From Thalassia testudinum (lineage: Eukaryota; Streptophyta; Magnoliopsida; Alismatales; Hydrocharitaceae): DNA of 64,000 nt. Below, in pieces: positions 35,852 through 47,425 of the stretch. The number at the start of each line of letters is the position of its first letter. Within the stretch, counting starts at the first letter, position 1. Made by a program: the position numbers and the translations under genes. The DNA lies in contig JAZHRO010000063.1 in assembly GCA_037157565.1 (NCBI GenBank), positions 11,204,001 through 11,268,000 of the forward strand, read 5' to 3'. The notes beneath the pieces are model-generated. The model had not been told where the DNA came from and searched no databases. It saw nothing but the letters and a program-made list of their open reading frames with translations.

Positions 35852-38560
35852 ATGCTTGGAAGGAGGTTATTGAACCCTTGCTTAGGACCTATACACCATT
35901 CCCAGAGGTGGAGGTTGACTTTTAGCCAACAGATCCCATGGTTGATCAATAATCACCTCCCTCGCCCCTGAACAAGCAGGAGCTGATTCAGAGGAGTTAG
36001 ACCAATTGCAGTAGATACAGCAATGGTTCCAACAAATGAATGGTCAGGGCGCTCATCCCTTGAAGGATTTTTATGATCCTTCGAATTATGAGGATCGACC
36101 CGGCGTTGTGATCCCCGTCAATGATGTTAAGATCAAGCCCTAGGTTTTGAGTTTAATTAAACACTTTCACGGGCTTGGCTCAGAGGATCCATTCCAACAT
36201 TTGGTGGACCTGATCACCCTGGTTTAGACCACCAAATCACGAAATGTGGATGAATAGATGCTCATGAAGCTTTTCCCCCATTCACTCAGGGATAAGGTCG
36301 TGCATTAGTATTGAACCATTAGAAGACTGATTGCTACTTGAACAGCTTTGAAATCAGCCTTCCTGAAGAAATTCTTCCCAATTGAGCGAACCAATGTGTT
36401 GCGACGGGCAATTACCACTTTTTCCCAACGGTAGGGGGAACTATTTCATGGGGCCTGGGAGCGATTCCAGGATCTATTGCAGAAGTGTCCACACCACGAG
36501 ATGCCTAAATGGCAACTTGTGCAGACTTTTTATCATAGGTTGAATGAACACCTACGTAATCATGTGGATGCTTCTTGCAGAGGCAATTTCCTCAACAAAG
36601 ACGCAAATAGCACGTATGATTTGTTTGAGGAAATGAGCGAAAACTCTTTAAACCATGCCTCCATGGAAACCTTCAACTGATCCCAACAAACTAGATCAAA
36701 TGCCAATGATGTCTAAGATTCTCATACATTTGATATGTTATTGATCTACAATAAATTAGATAACGTGGATCTGGTTGCTAAACGAATGGAAGAGTGGATG
36801 TCCGAAAACTCTAATTTTTCTAGATGCACTCAATCCCAGGGCTCGGGATTCTATTCTTCGCAAGCTCTTATGGGACGGGAGTTTGTGAACCAGCTGGAGT
36901 CGGCTCGACCTTCGAACCAGCTCTTCTCGGAACCTTATGGGTTTCAAACTACGGCCTTTGATCCTAATTTTTCTGATCCTTCTTCATCCTCATCTTATGT
37001 GGATGTTCATGCTGTACAAGAGAATATTAGCTCCAACCCTTACTCGAATTCCTACAATCCTGGTTGCAAAAATCACCCTAACTTCTCTTGAAAAGATCAG
37101 GGGCGGTAGACCCAATATTGACCCAACAATTATGTACCGCAAAAACCAATGGGACAGGGTCATGTATACACTCATTTGCCCCCGAATCAGGTTAAGAAAT
37201 TCATGTGGAATGCTCAACAACCCACCGGGTAAGCTAATTTAAACCTGAAGATGGTAGAAATGCAAGGGTTAATGCTCCAGCTCATGCAACAAATGAAAAC
37301 ATTACTGGACACCTTGCAATCCGGACTTAGTGCAAACAACTGACAACTCAAATCTCTACCATCCAAACCGATACCAAATCCAAGGAATGTACAGAGCTGA
37401 GTCATTGGGCCTTAAGGGTTTGGTAATGGTGGGAAGCTGCATGCTCAAGCTCATGCTATCTATTAGGCTACCCCAGCCCCTCCCGGAGCGAACCAAGTTC
37501 CTGATGGCCTAACTTAGTAGATTAGGTGCCATCTGGCTATACCGATGTTTCCGCACTAATCTTTACATCTGGGTATACCATGATGTACTCACTCGGGATG
37601 CATCTTCTCCTTATTTACAAGATCCCGCATATCAGGATCCCGTAAACAATCCAGTTTTGGCACCTTACGACCAGGGTTACGCACCACCCACAGATTATAA
37701 CACGTATCCCCTTTACGGATATACATCTCAGACATCTTCGGCCTACGAGGATGTCAGTGCTATCCAAGGATACGGGTGTAATAACACATATTCAGAGACG
37801 TATAACCCTGGTTGCTGCCAGCATCCGAACTTCTACTGGTCTGGTAATTCACAAAAACCACATCAAGATCCACACTATCAAACCAGGCAATACGAGAATG
37901 CGAAAAGCACGTACCCTAGGCAGCAGCCATTCCTGCATCAATAGCAACCCCATTCTTTATACCAGCTACTGCACCAAGCTGCCAGTCACCCTCCAAAGCG
38001 GGCTAACCCTTTAGAGGCAATGAAAGAGGAGCTGCAAGAATCGATGAGGAAATCTACACAAGATAGCTTGCAGATTATGAAGGCGATGGCTGACCAAATA
38101 CAGACTATACAGAACACACAAAACCAGCTATTGCAGGAGCATAGAACTCAAGAAGCCTTGCCCTTCCAACCCGTCCCGAACCCCTGATATGTGCAGAACC
38201 AAGATGCCCCGCCTAAGTTTCGGGCACCGCAAGAACAGGCACACGCCATACTACAGGCGCCTCCTGCACCACCTGGTTACGCGAAAGGCCAGCCACCTTT
38301 ACAGAACCCCGCATATTCTACCCCTTCCGCTCCCCCACCACCTCATGGACAGTAAGCCAATGCACATGCTGTCTCTTTGAGGAGCAGAAGGAAGACATTC
38401 GACCCACCACATAGGTAGGCGGGTCCTGATTTTTCCCACACTTCGCCGCAGGCAGGTTCGACTCCATCTCAAGAGCCACCTGCGATAGATAAGAGTAAGA
38501 GGCCACTTGACCCTGAGATTCCCGTCCCTTTTCCTAAGGCTCTAACACAGAATGCAATAC
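35852..38560 (+). pseudogene. gag: Athila-type Gag of E, with a duplicated C-terminal module
   Basis: The start ATGCTTGGAAGG matches that of D. The capsid region reads LKDFYDPSNYEDRPGVVIP, LGSEDPFQHLVDL, LFPHSLRDKV, LFHGAWERFQDLLQKCPHHE and MPKWQLVQTFYHRL. Many TAG and TGA stops and at least one frameshift break it. After the capsid there are two similar modules. One has NPYSNSYNPGCKNHPNFS (about 37035-37090) and a coiled coil (MVEMQGLMLQLMQQMKTLL). The other has NTYSETYNPGCCQHPNFYW (about 37785-37845), a Tyr/Pro/Gln-rich stretch and a coiled coil (IMKAMADQIQTIQNTQNQLL). No intact zinc knuckle is seen. The region ends with SLRSRRKTFDPP, the counterpart of ILRSGKE. Capsid assembly is the family role. 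Confidence 0.85.
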
Positions 38561-39170
38561 ACTAAAAGGACACGAAATTTTGAGGATCTGAAATCGATGT
38601 TCAAGGAAGTACATATTTAGGTTCCCCTCCTCGAGGCAATTGATCACATTCCCGCTGTCGCTAGGTTCTTCAAGGACTATTGTACCCCGAAGCAACAGCC
38701 GAGAATTGGACAGGCGATACTGTCGAAAGAGGCTAGCGCCGTGATTCTAGTTGACTTACCGTCAAAAAAGAAAGACCCTAGTACCCCACTCATATCCTGC
38801 TTCTTGTAGGATTCTCCATTTGATCGGGTCCTTTTAGATCTAGGTTCATCCATCAACCTAACTCCCATTATCGTATTTGATCGATTTCGATTTGGGGAGT
38901 TGAAGCCCACCTCTGTCACGAGTCAGTTGGCTGATAGATCAGTCAAAACACCGAGAGGGGTGGTTGAGAACGTGACAGTGAAAGGCCGCAGGTTCTGCTT
39001 TCCCGCAGACTTTTTCGTTCTCAATATGGAAGTTCCTCCTAATCTCCGAGATGCACCAATTATTTTGGGTCACCCATTTCTAGCGACAGCACGAGCGAAC
39101 ATTGATTGTGCATCCGGGTGTATGGAGATAGCCCTAGGTAATGAGCGACTTCGACTTGACATATTCAGGG
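38561..39170 (+). pseudogene. pro: Retropepsin-like protease of E
   Basis: LLEAIDHIP and FFKDYCTPK lead into FDRVLLDLGSSINLTP, the aspartic protease site (DLGSS, Asp codon near 38836), then SVKTPRGVVENVTVKG and APIILGHPFLATARANIDC. This is the Athila protease order. A TAG near 38809 breaks it. The 3' half is open in a frame from 38900 that also leads into the reverse transcriptase. It would cut Gag and Gag-Pol. Confidence 0.85.
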
Positions 39171-40622
39171 CAGCAAAGAACTTCGACTGTGATCGAATAG
39201 AGGAGGATGGTGAAGACAAAGATGTGGCATACTGTGCTAACATTGGGCTCCTCTGTGACAACCCAATGTCTCATTCGTCTACACTATTATGGTTCTTGGA
39301 CCTCGATCCACACGGGACTGAGACCACTGCACTACACATATCTCCCCGAGGATCTGACTGTTTAGGGTGTGCTTCTGACCATAGCACCCCTGAATCTAGC
39401 TATCCTTATCCACACACTACTGAATCGCCCCTGTTGCAGGAAGACATGACCACAGCTAACGGGTTTCCTGTTAACGCAGCCACAACTGATTATCTCACAG
39501 GAAGCGACTCGGCGGGAATTCACGTGCATAAGGATCAGCAGATTCCCACCCTCGATTCTGCACCACCCACCCCCATTTCTAACTCTGACCCACCCATGAT
39601 TGAATTGAAGCCCTTACCTAACTCACTTAAGTATGTGTTCTTGGGTGAAAGTGAGACATACCCAGTCATTATTAATGCTCACTTAACTCAAGAACAGGAG
39701 CATCAGTTGATTTCTACACTACAAGATCATAGGACTGCTATCGGGTGGAGTATTGCTGATCTCCGCAGTATTCACCCCTCGTATTGCACTCATCATATTT
39801 ACACAGTTGAAGGGGTGAAACCTTTGAGACAACCTCAAAGACGGCTTAACCCGAATATGCTAGAGGTTGTTAAGAAGGAAATATCAAATGGCTGGATGCA
39901 GGTATTGTATACCCAATCTCAGACAGCCAATAGGTGAGTCCGATCTAGATAGTGCCCAAGAAAGCAGGACTCATCGTCGTAAAAAATGATAAGGGTGAAT
40001 CCATCCCGACCTGCATTGCGACATCTTGGCGGGTCCGCATCGACTATAGGAAACTGAACACGGCTACCCAGAAGGATCACTTTCCTTTGCATTTCATTGA
40101 TCGGATCTTGAACGATTAGCCGAACGCAGTTTCTTTTGCTTTCTAGATGGATACTCCGAGTATAATCAAGTAGCGATTAGCCCAGAAGATCAAGACAAGA
40201 CCACATTCACATGCCCCTTTGGAACATTCGCTTTCAAGCGGATGCCCTTTGGCCTCTGCAACGCACCAGCGACATTTCAGCGTTGTATGATGGCCATCTT
40301 CTCTGACAAGATTGGGGACTATGTGGAGGTATTAATGGATGACTTCTCCGTTTTCGGAGATGATTTCGCATCTTGTCTTGATAACCTCACCAAGATCCTG
40401 AAACGGTGTATTGAGGTAAACCTAGTACTATCCCGAGAGAAAAGCCACTTCATGGTGAGGGATGGCATAATACTGGGACACAGGATCTCCAAAAATGGAC
40501 TCGAGGTCGATCAAGCTAAATCTGAGATTATTTCCCACTTACCACCACCTAGCTCGGTCAAGCATATCAAATCATTCTTGGGTCACATCAGCTTCTATCG
40601 AAGATTTATACGCGATTTCTAG
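39171..40622 (+). pseudogene. pol: Reverse transcriptase of E
   Basis: After a linker rich in Ser/Pro/Thr, the RT begins IELKPLPNSLKYVFLG and GWSIADLRSIHPSYCTHHI. A frameshift near 39890 is followed by VYPISDSQ, VPKKAGLIVVKNDKGE and WRVRIDYRKLNTATQKDHFP. A second shift comes before FGTFAFKRMPFGLCNAPATF. The catalytic block reads YVEVLMDDFSVFGD; the two Asp of the (F/Y)xDD motif are present (near 40337). GHRISKNGLEVDQAK and HIKSFLGHISFYRRFIRDF mark the thumb and end. Stops such as TAG at about 40118 and 40147 inactivate it. This is a Ty3/gypsy Athila-type RT. Confidence 0.9.
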
Positions 40623-40758
40623 CAAATTACACGACCTTTGACGAATCTCCTGATTGCCTATGTCCCATTTGAATTCGACACCTCGTGTCTCAACGCCTTC
40701 AAGCCTTTACGAAGTGTTGTCTCTGACTCCCCGATTCTCCAACCACCCGACTAGTCGC
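40623..40758 (+). pseudogene. pol: RNase H of E, part 1
   Basis: Reads ITRPLTNLLIAYVPFEFD, then SPILQPPD followed by TAG where Trp (W) is usual. It breaks at 40758, where antisense element F begins. The frame resumes at 49274. Confidence 0.85.
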
Positions 40759-42610
40759 TGACGGATCGATTTTCACTTTGAATAATTAATATTAAGATAA
40801 TAAATCGTTGCAGTACAAAAGGTGGTGGAAAATCTCTCAATCAAAGATTAAATAGATATGAATTTAAACCACAATAACGGATGTCGTGTCCACAAGGAGG
40901 AATAGACCAATAAATTCATGATAAATTTTCCTCTTGTTTACTTAAAAGTAATTTTATTCATTCATCTGAATCCCAAAGAAAGAACACTAATAGATGAACA
41001 AAATAACCAATTTCTGAAAAAATATGGACCAATCACGTAAATTCCCCTTTACTAGAATACTCCTATAAAATAAATCAACCCCAAAATATTCAATGGCATC
41101 CAATGTAAAACATAATATCACCATTTAATGCAAAGCTAATAGATGGGGGAAGATAATCATGCAATTTGATAGGCCAATTAATTGGAGTAAACTAAAGGGG
41201 CTTGGCTTTATATTCATTCAATTAATAAAATAATAAATCAAAAATCAAGTTTTGGCAATGGCAGCAAATGTAATAACTATTGAAGTCAAAAAGAGCATTT
41301 GCTCTCTCTCCTCATCGCGAGAGAGAGAGAGCACCGGCGGGGCTGTTAACCGCAAGGGAGGTTGGCAAAAACGAGGCCGATCCGATGGAGGTTGCAGCGT
41401 CAACGGAGATGGCCGGAGGTGGCCGGTCGATGGAGGAGAACCGCCTGTCTGTTAGAGGAGCCTGTGGGGCAACGCTAGCAATGAAGGGCGCACAGCAGAT
41501 GGCGCACACCTGCGGGTGCCGCAGGAGGGTGCGAGGATGAGGGCAGTGCAGCGCCTTCAGTGAAGGGCGCTGGCAGAGCGCTTGCGATGCGGCTGGAGCA
41601 AGCGCTGGACACCTGCGGGAGACGGGTGTTGGCGTGCGGTTGCAAAGGCGGGCGCTAGAGAAGGGCGCGCTTGCGGGAGCGGGCAAGGTGGAGCGGGCGC
41701 CTGGTGGTGTGCCTGAAGGCGGTGGAGGCTGAGGCGCGCGTCTGCAGGTGCGCAAGGTGAAGGTGTAGGCACCTGCAGGTGGCTAGTGCAGTCTGCAGAG
41801 GGGAAGCGCTACGGGTGTGAAGGCAGGTGCTGGTGCGGTGCTTGCGGTGCTTGGCAGTGGCACGGCTGAGCGGAGCGACTATGCAGCACCTGCGGGTGCT
41901 GGCCTGGCAGTGGAGAAGGCGCGGCTGGAGGATGAAGGCGGGCGGACGCCTGCAGGCGTGAAGGCGTGTAGTGCCTGCGGGCGCGGCTGGAGGTGGGCAC
42001 TGGACGATGTGCGCCTGCAGGAGGGGGGCACTATGGTGTGCTCGGCCTGGCAGGGGCACGCAAGGTGGAGTGGCGCGGTTGCGTGAGCGCGTGCAGGCGT
42101 TGGGCGTGAGGCAGACTCGTGCAGTGATTTGAGAGGCGGCTGGAGATGGGCGATGGAAGGTAGGATGCGGTGATGGCACTGGAAGGGAGGATGGGGTGCA
42201 CAGTGCACGCGATGAAGTAGTTCCCCGCAGGGGGGAAGATGCAGATGCCCCTCTCCTTTCTCCGCCACCTCTTTAACTCCTCTCCTTTGCGCGTGCGTAA
42301 GTTAAGGGATTTTCAAATCCCTTAGCTATTTCTGGCCGGCGACTGTTGAGGGTGCCCGAAGGATGGGGAAAAGAATTGCCACCGGTTGTTTGAAAGGGTA
42401 ATTTACCCTCCCCTCCTTATTCTTTTACCAAATATTTTTCCTCCACATAAAAAGAACATAAAATCATTACATATTAAGTTATAGAATAGATGTAAACCTA
42501 AATCATGATGCATGCAAACATTCTATAACTTAATGTAGTTATTGATAAACCTAAAAGATACAATTAAAGTTACTTAGGCATAATATTAGTCCATTAAAAT
42601 GGACTCTTCA
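40759..42610 (-). repeat. 3' LTR of F (minus)
   Basis: 1852 bases, plus-strand limits TGACGGATCG and GGACTCTTCA. Highly similar to 47426-49273. AT-rich ends surround a GC-rich core (about 41330-42300) with many CACCTGC/GCAGGTG boxes. Long Ala/Pro/Arg ORFs in the core are present in both LTRs but look like composition effects. Confidence 0.92.
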
Positions 42611-42629
42611 AATACCCTCATGCCTAAGA
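42611..42629 (-). promoter_or_regulatory. Polypurine tract of F
   Basis: On minus it reads CTTAGGCATGAGGGTATT, directly before the 3' LTR start TGAAGAGTCC. It is close to TAGGCATGGGGGT of A. It would prime plus-strand synthesis. Confidence 0.7.
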
Positions 42630-44192
42630 TTTACTAGTCCCTAGCAAAAATAAAAAATAATAGAAGTAATCAGAAGATTTCTTCTTTTCTTACTTCAAAA
42701 CTTTAGAAATCCAGACAAATGTGAAGTGCTGATAGCCTTGGTAACAGATCCAAGTGAAAAAGCCAATTCATATTGGGAGTTCGTACTTCACCCTTGGTAA
42801 ATATTTCTGCTGGGATAGGCAACTACTTCCCTCGGGGATAAAGCAGACGATAATCTGTAATTTGACCACGGCGTTTGGCTTAGGTAGGAGATATCGAGTT
42901 GAATGGATTTGTATTTTGTGGCACACACTCATCTGGTGCTACATGTAGTCTAGTACTACAGACTCTAGATCTCTAGACTATTAGACAAGTCAACTCTGAG
43001 AGAGGCTACACAATTGTGCTCTCTTGATGTTCCTGGGCACTCCCTCTTTTCTTTCTTTCCGAGATCACGAATCTCGCCAGATTTACAAATTGTACTCACT
43101 ATTTGGTGGCCTCACATGGCATCCACACTTCAATTAAAGTCCTAATAACACTACAACTAAGTTAGAGTCCTCAACCAGTATTCGGGCGATCAGAAATACT
43201 AAAAGGTAGGTATGGGTCATATTTGGTGGAACACGATAGGTGTTCTAATGCCTCGGAAATAATGTTACATTATAACTTGGACCTTTTTTTTTCTTTTTTC
43301 TTTGTAATATAAATATTTCTTCTTTTTCTGTTTCTTCTTTTTCTTCTTTTCTATTCTTTTTTTCTTTTTATAATATAGATCAACATAATATGACACAGAC
43401 TTTTATTTATGAGGCATTATTCGGGATGATGATGGTTAAGAGGATATTGTGTGGCTTATTTGGTAGAAGTGTCTATTCTCGACACCGGGAAGGAATGGAT
43501 AAGACAGGCATATTTCTGACCTTTGACACTATTACCCTCCTTCAGCCGAGGACTTTATGAAGGACGATCGTAACCATCCACCATAATTATAGCTTTATTA
43601 AGACTCAATCTCTGTGTATCTATCTTATTTAGTGACTCTCAGAAATTCACACAAAGTACGCATACAAGAATAGAGAGTGAAAACTATGCCTAACTCTGAA
43701 GTATCATCTAATTATCCAAAACTTAAGAGTCCTTGAACTAGACTTAACGCACCAGTAATCTCTCTACTTTCTTCTCACAAATATGAGGTGGATCTACTGG
43801 AAGATAGTATGCCTGACTCCCTATGAACTGTCCAAGGGTTTAGTGGACTACAAATGCTTATTGATTTTCCTCAAGGATCCATTACCAAGTCTACGTGTAT
43901 GTGAAATAAATGTACTGGATTTTAATCTTAAGAAATAATTCCGGAAGAAAAACCTCCAATGACAAATTTATTTTGCTAGGGCTAACCCAATCAGCACAAG
44001 AAAAGAGTTTTTTTTTCATATATGCTAACCTAAATGCATGAATACTTCCTAACATGCAAATGCACTCCCCCATGCCTAAATCCTACAATGTCCCCATTGT
44101 AAAATTAAAACAGGAGGAGAAAGGAAAAACATCACCTGACACTGTGTTATTCTAACCGCTGGGTTGCCTCCTAACAAGCACTGCATTTTCTG
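42630..44192 (-). other. 3' untranslated region of F
   Basis: No gene. On minus it holds TAGGAGGCAACCCAGCGG just after the URF, a long A/G-rich tract (plus 43285-43375 as T/C-rich), and CCACCAAATA boxes (plus complements at 43100-43109 and 43220-43229, and a variant at about 43457). Element E has the same boxes in its 3' region. Confidence 0.65.
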
Positions 44193-46190
44193 TCAGCAGC
44201 CAAACATAGAAGGAACCTGTAAGTCTGGTTCCAAACAGACAAAGTTAGGCCCAAAAAATATGCATAACAGTGCAGGCCTAGAAAACAGGTAGCCACGAAT
44301 GTTGACGAGCTGATGATGCAACGTAATACCAAATGCTCGCCAGAAGACATGAAAGCAAAGAACCTCGTTGGCTATCTTGGGAGGTCTAAGAATAATAAAC
44401 GGAATATGAAAAGAGACCTCCCGAAATGGAATAAGTGGAGGATAACAAGGATCCTCCAGAGCAGGACGGGTTTTAAAAGATACAAACATTATTAGTTCAA
44501 ACCCTTAAATGGCGAAAGTAAAAGTACAAGCATCAATCCACACTCGCCATTCTACCCGAGGATGTACTGGCCTAATATGTTCTCTAGAAACGATGTACAT
44601 GAGCAGAGATTTGAGCCAAGGATCGGTAAGGGAGTATAAGGGTTGTTTGTAGTGTTGGAAGGTAATGGTTAAGTCCAATGAGGGCTTAGTCGGTGTTAGA
44701 TCTAATTCCAACAATGATTCAGATTGTGCATACTCCCAAACAGTTGTAGACAGCTGCATATTACCCTGCCTAGCATTAATGATTAGAGCCATATTTGAAT
44801 CAAGGGTTGACTCCAAATTACAACTCTTTGATGACAGGGTCAAAATGTCAGAATCATTATCATTCAACTCATCCCCAGATTCGTTTGGTTCAATAAAATT
44901 TTTGTCGGGGTGTATATGTGATTCATTAATGAAGACAGGAGTTGAATCAGTATCCTTAATTATGTCTAAAGGAGAATCAGTCTTAATATTTTGGAGCAAG
45001 CCTATATCATTGAATTCGTTATTATTGTCGGGGTATAAATCCTCAATTGACATGTTTAGTCCCCAAGAGTCTCCCAAAGACTTCTCATTATTTTGTTTGT
45101 CTTCCTCTAATATCAACTCCTGTTTTGATGGAGGATAGCCCTCAAAAGAAAAGAAGAATCTGGATTTAATCATATTATTTCCATCCTCTGGAGGTAAATC
45201 CTCAAATGATGAATAATTCCCCTGTGGTTCACTCCAGATTTTCAGTCCAAGTTCCTCTATTAGGGTATCCCCATCCTCTGAAATAGACTCTTCATATCCC
45301 TGTGACCAAAATTGATCTAATTCATCCTCCATTCCCTTAGGGTCACCTTCATTAGGTGCATTTAAATCCTCAGGATATTGAATGGTAGGTGTTAATTCCC
45401 TAAGTGGAGGGTTATGGGTTGGCTCACTAAGGGTAGAATGGGATTCCACCAAATAATCAATAGGGGAAGTGATAGGAACAATACAACCTTGACCCGGGTT
45501 GGTAGGGGTAAGGAGAATACTATCATTGGGGTCAAGGTCCTCAAGAGGTATCATCTTCCCTTGCTTTTGACTCCAATACAGTTCAGGTGGATAATCACTA
45601 TAATCGTTGTCCTCTAGTGGACGTGTCTCATTAGGAGAGTCTAAGTGATAATTACATAAAATTGGATCCCTAATGTCAATAGATTCCTCAGAATTATTTT
45701 CATGATCATGATCGGATGGGTAGGAATCAGGATTATTGGGAAGCGTGTAGCTAAGTTATCATATTTCTTTATTTAACCGTTGACTATTCCTCAACATCTC
45801 ACCCATTGATTCCATCACTTCCTTTTGCTGTTTTTGCATTTCTATCATAAAAGAGGAGAGGCTACCATTATCAGGTTGGGGAAGATAGTCAATTTCAGGC
45901 TCTGGTTGCCTAAGGGTATCAGTCCAACCTCGATAAGGAAAATCATGAAGGGTGGGAGGGTTGGGTGTTTGCATGGAAATAGGGATTTCAGGGTTGGAAA
46001 ATCCCGCTCTTAGGCTCTACTTAAAAGTAGGAGTTATCAAGTCAGTACTCCCAGGATAAGAAAAAGAATGGTCCCATGAATTGTCAATGTACCCAGCAAA
46101 GGATGGATACGCTCGGGGCAGGGGATCCTGATTAAAAGATGGGAAGTATTGACTCTAATAATCTAAATGATAGGAGTAAGGGTAATCCAT
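44193..46190 (-). pseudogene. URF of element F, one frame with five stops
   Basis: On minus one frame runs from ATG 46190 (MDYPYSYHLDY) to TGA 44193, 666 codons. Internal stops are at codons 12 and 58, a pair at 144-145 (45761-45756), and TAA at 44507-44505. The clean middle piece (45554-44505) is 349 codons. Layout: Tyr/Pro/Ser-rich N terminus, a coiled-coil stretch (FMIEMQKQQKEVMESMGEML), a very acidic body (EDLPPEDGNN, SIEDLYPDNNNEFND, ESGDELNDNDSDIL), and a C-terminal hydrophobic/aromatic part after the TAA (FREVSFHIPFIILRPPKIAN). It has no enzyme motif. The order matches URFs A, B and H. Function unknown. Confidence 0.8.
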
Positions 46191-47404
46191 TTCTTTAAGC
46201 AAAACAATTTTAACTCTCTTAGGATTTAGAAGAAATCATAATACAAGCAGAAACTTCCTAGAGAGTTTTACTATCAAAGCAAATGAAAATTCAAAGAGAT
46301 CTATTTTTTTTAGTAGATTGTAGCTCTTAGAATTAAATGTTCAGTTGGTGGTCAAACAAGTTTTCCAAAAATTACGCTTCCTAAGCCAACCTTCGCAGGT
46401 GCCTATAACCTACTCGCAAGGGATGGCAGTCTCAAATCGAGCCTACACACGAGAAACCAAAGTAACTTGGTGGATAGGCTTGTTAATTTCTAACTAACTT
46501 CCCTTGTAGTGCAAAAGAGGAGAGGTAGAAATTTATCCAGTGACCGTATGTGTGAGGTGCACAGTGTCTCAAGTGTGCAAACATACGATCGTGTTTTGAT
46601 TTTTGAAATTTCGCAAACAAGATCCTTTTGCACACAATTTTCAGTCACAGATTTTAAAGTCCAACCTCTTAGTAGTCCCAATTTTTAAAGTGACCACTGA
46701 ATTAATTTGATTCAAGCAAAATAGTGGTCTTAGATTTAGGTTCAATGCATATGCATAACAGGTAATTGATGCTCAAGAAAAGATGTACCTTACTCCAGCT
46801 TTCTTTGTGCAATAATGAATGCAATGCAATAAAAATAAACTAGATGCTGCTCATTCAGTCCCAGATGGTCGTCCTATAGATATGCAGCTTCTAGTAGGCA
46901 GTTCGATTTTTTTTTTAATAACAATAACAAACAGACCTAATCTAACTAACTAACCGAAATGCAGTTCAAATAATCCTATAATCTAAATAAATGGGAACAC
47001 GCTCCCGAAAATACGCTCCCACATACAAGAGCGATAAGAAATAAAATGGCACTGGGGACACGTTCCCAAAAATACCCAACAAGGGTCCAAAAGACAGAAT
47101 TTAAATTCTAATGTCTATCTAACTAAATCTAACTAAGATCTACTGACTAAATCAGAAATAAGCCTCTCCGTAAGCCTATGTGGATGGGATCAAGGCCCAC
47201 GTGTTCCTGGCTATGGCCTCCAGGTGGCGTCAAGGTCCACCAAAAAGATCGTCTCTGCCGTGCACGTCATTCAGGTTCAATGTCGTCGCTCTGCTACGCC
47301 TGTCGCTGTGTCAGATTCCTTACACAATAATAAAAATGATCAGATGATTGCACAACTCAGAATATTCAAAAAAATAATAACGTGAATCTATTGCGCCTGT
47401 TACC
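46191..47404 (-). other. Leader of element F
   Basis: Untranslated segment between primer site and URF. AT-rich, with no convincing ORF. Two short direct repeats (AACACGCTCCCGAAAATACGC and a similar ACACGTTCCCAAAAATACCC) lie at about 46987-47080. A leader intron is less clear here than in A and B. Confidence 0.5.
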
Positions 47405-47422
47405 TCCCCGGCAATGGTGCCA
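47405..47422 (-). promoter_or_regulatory. Primer binding site of F (tRNA-Asp)
   Basis: On minus TGGCACCATTGCCGGGGA starts three bases after the LTR end CCGTCA. It is identical to the A primer site, including both G-to-A differences from the tRNA-Asp complement. Confidence 0.88.
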
Positions 47423-47425
47423 ATT

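Noticed and set aside
41312..42268. Long Ala/Pro/Arg-rich ORFs on minus in the GC-rich core of LTR F (also 47943-48872)
   Set aside because: Several overlapping frames are open at once in a GC-rich repeat, with no domain and with differing ends in the two LTRs. This is best explained by composition.
44665..45138. 157-residue plus-strand ORF opposite the F URF
   Set aside because: It is antisense to the long minus frame that shares layout with the other URFs, and has no domain.
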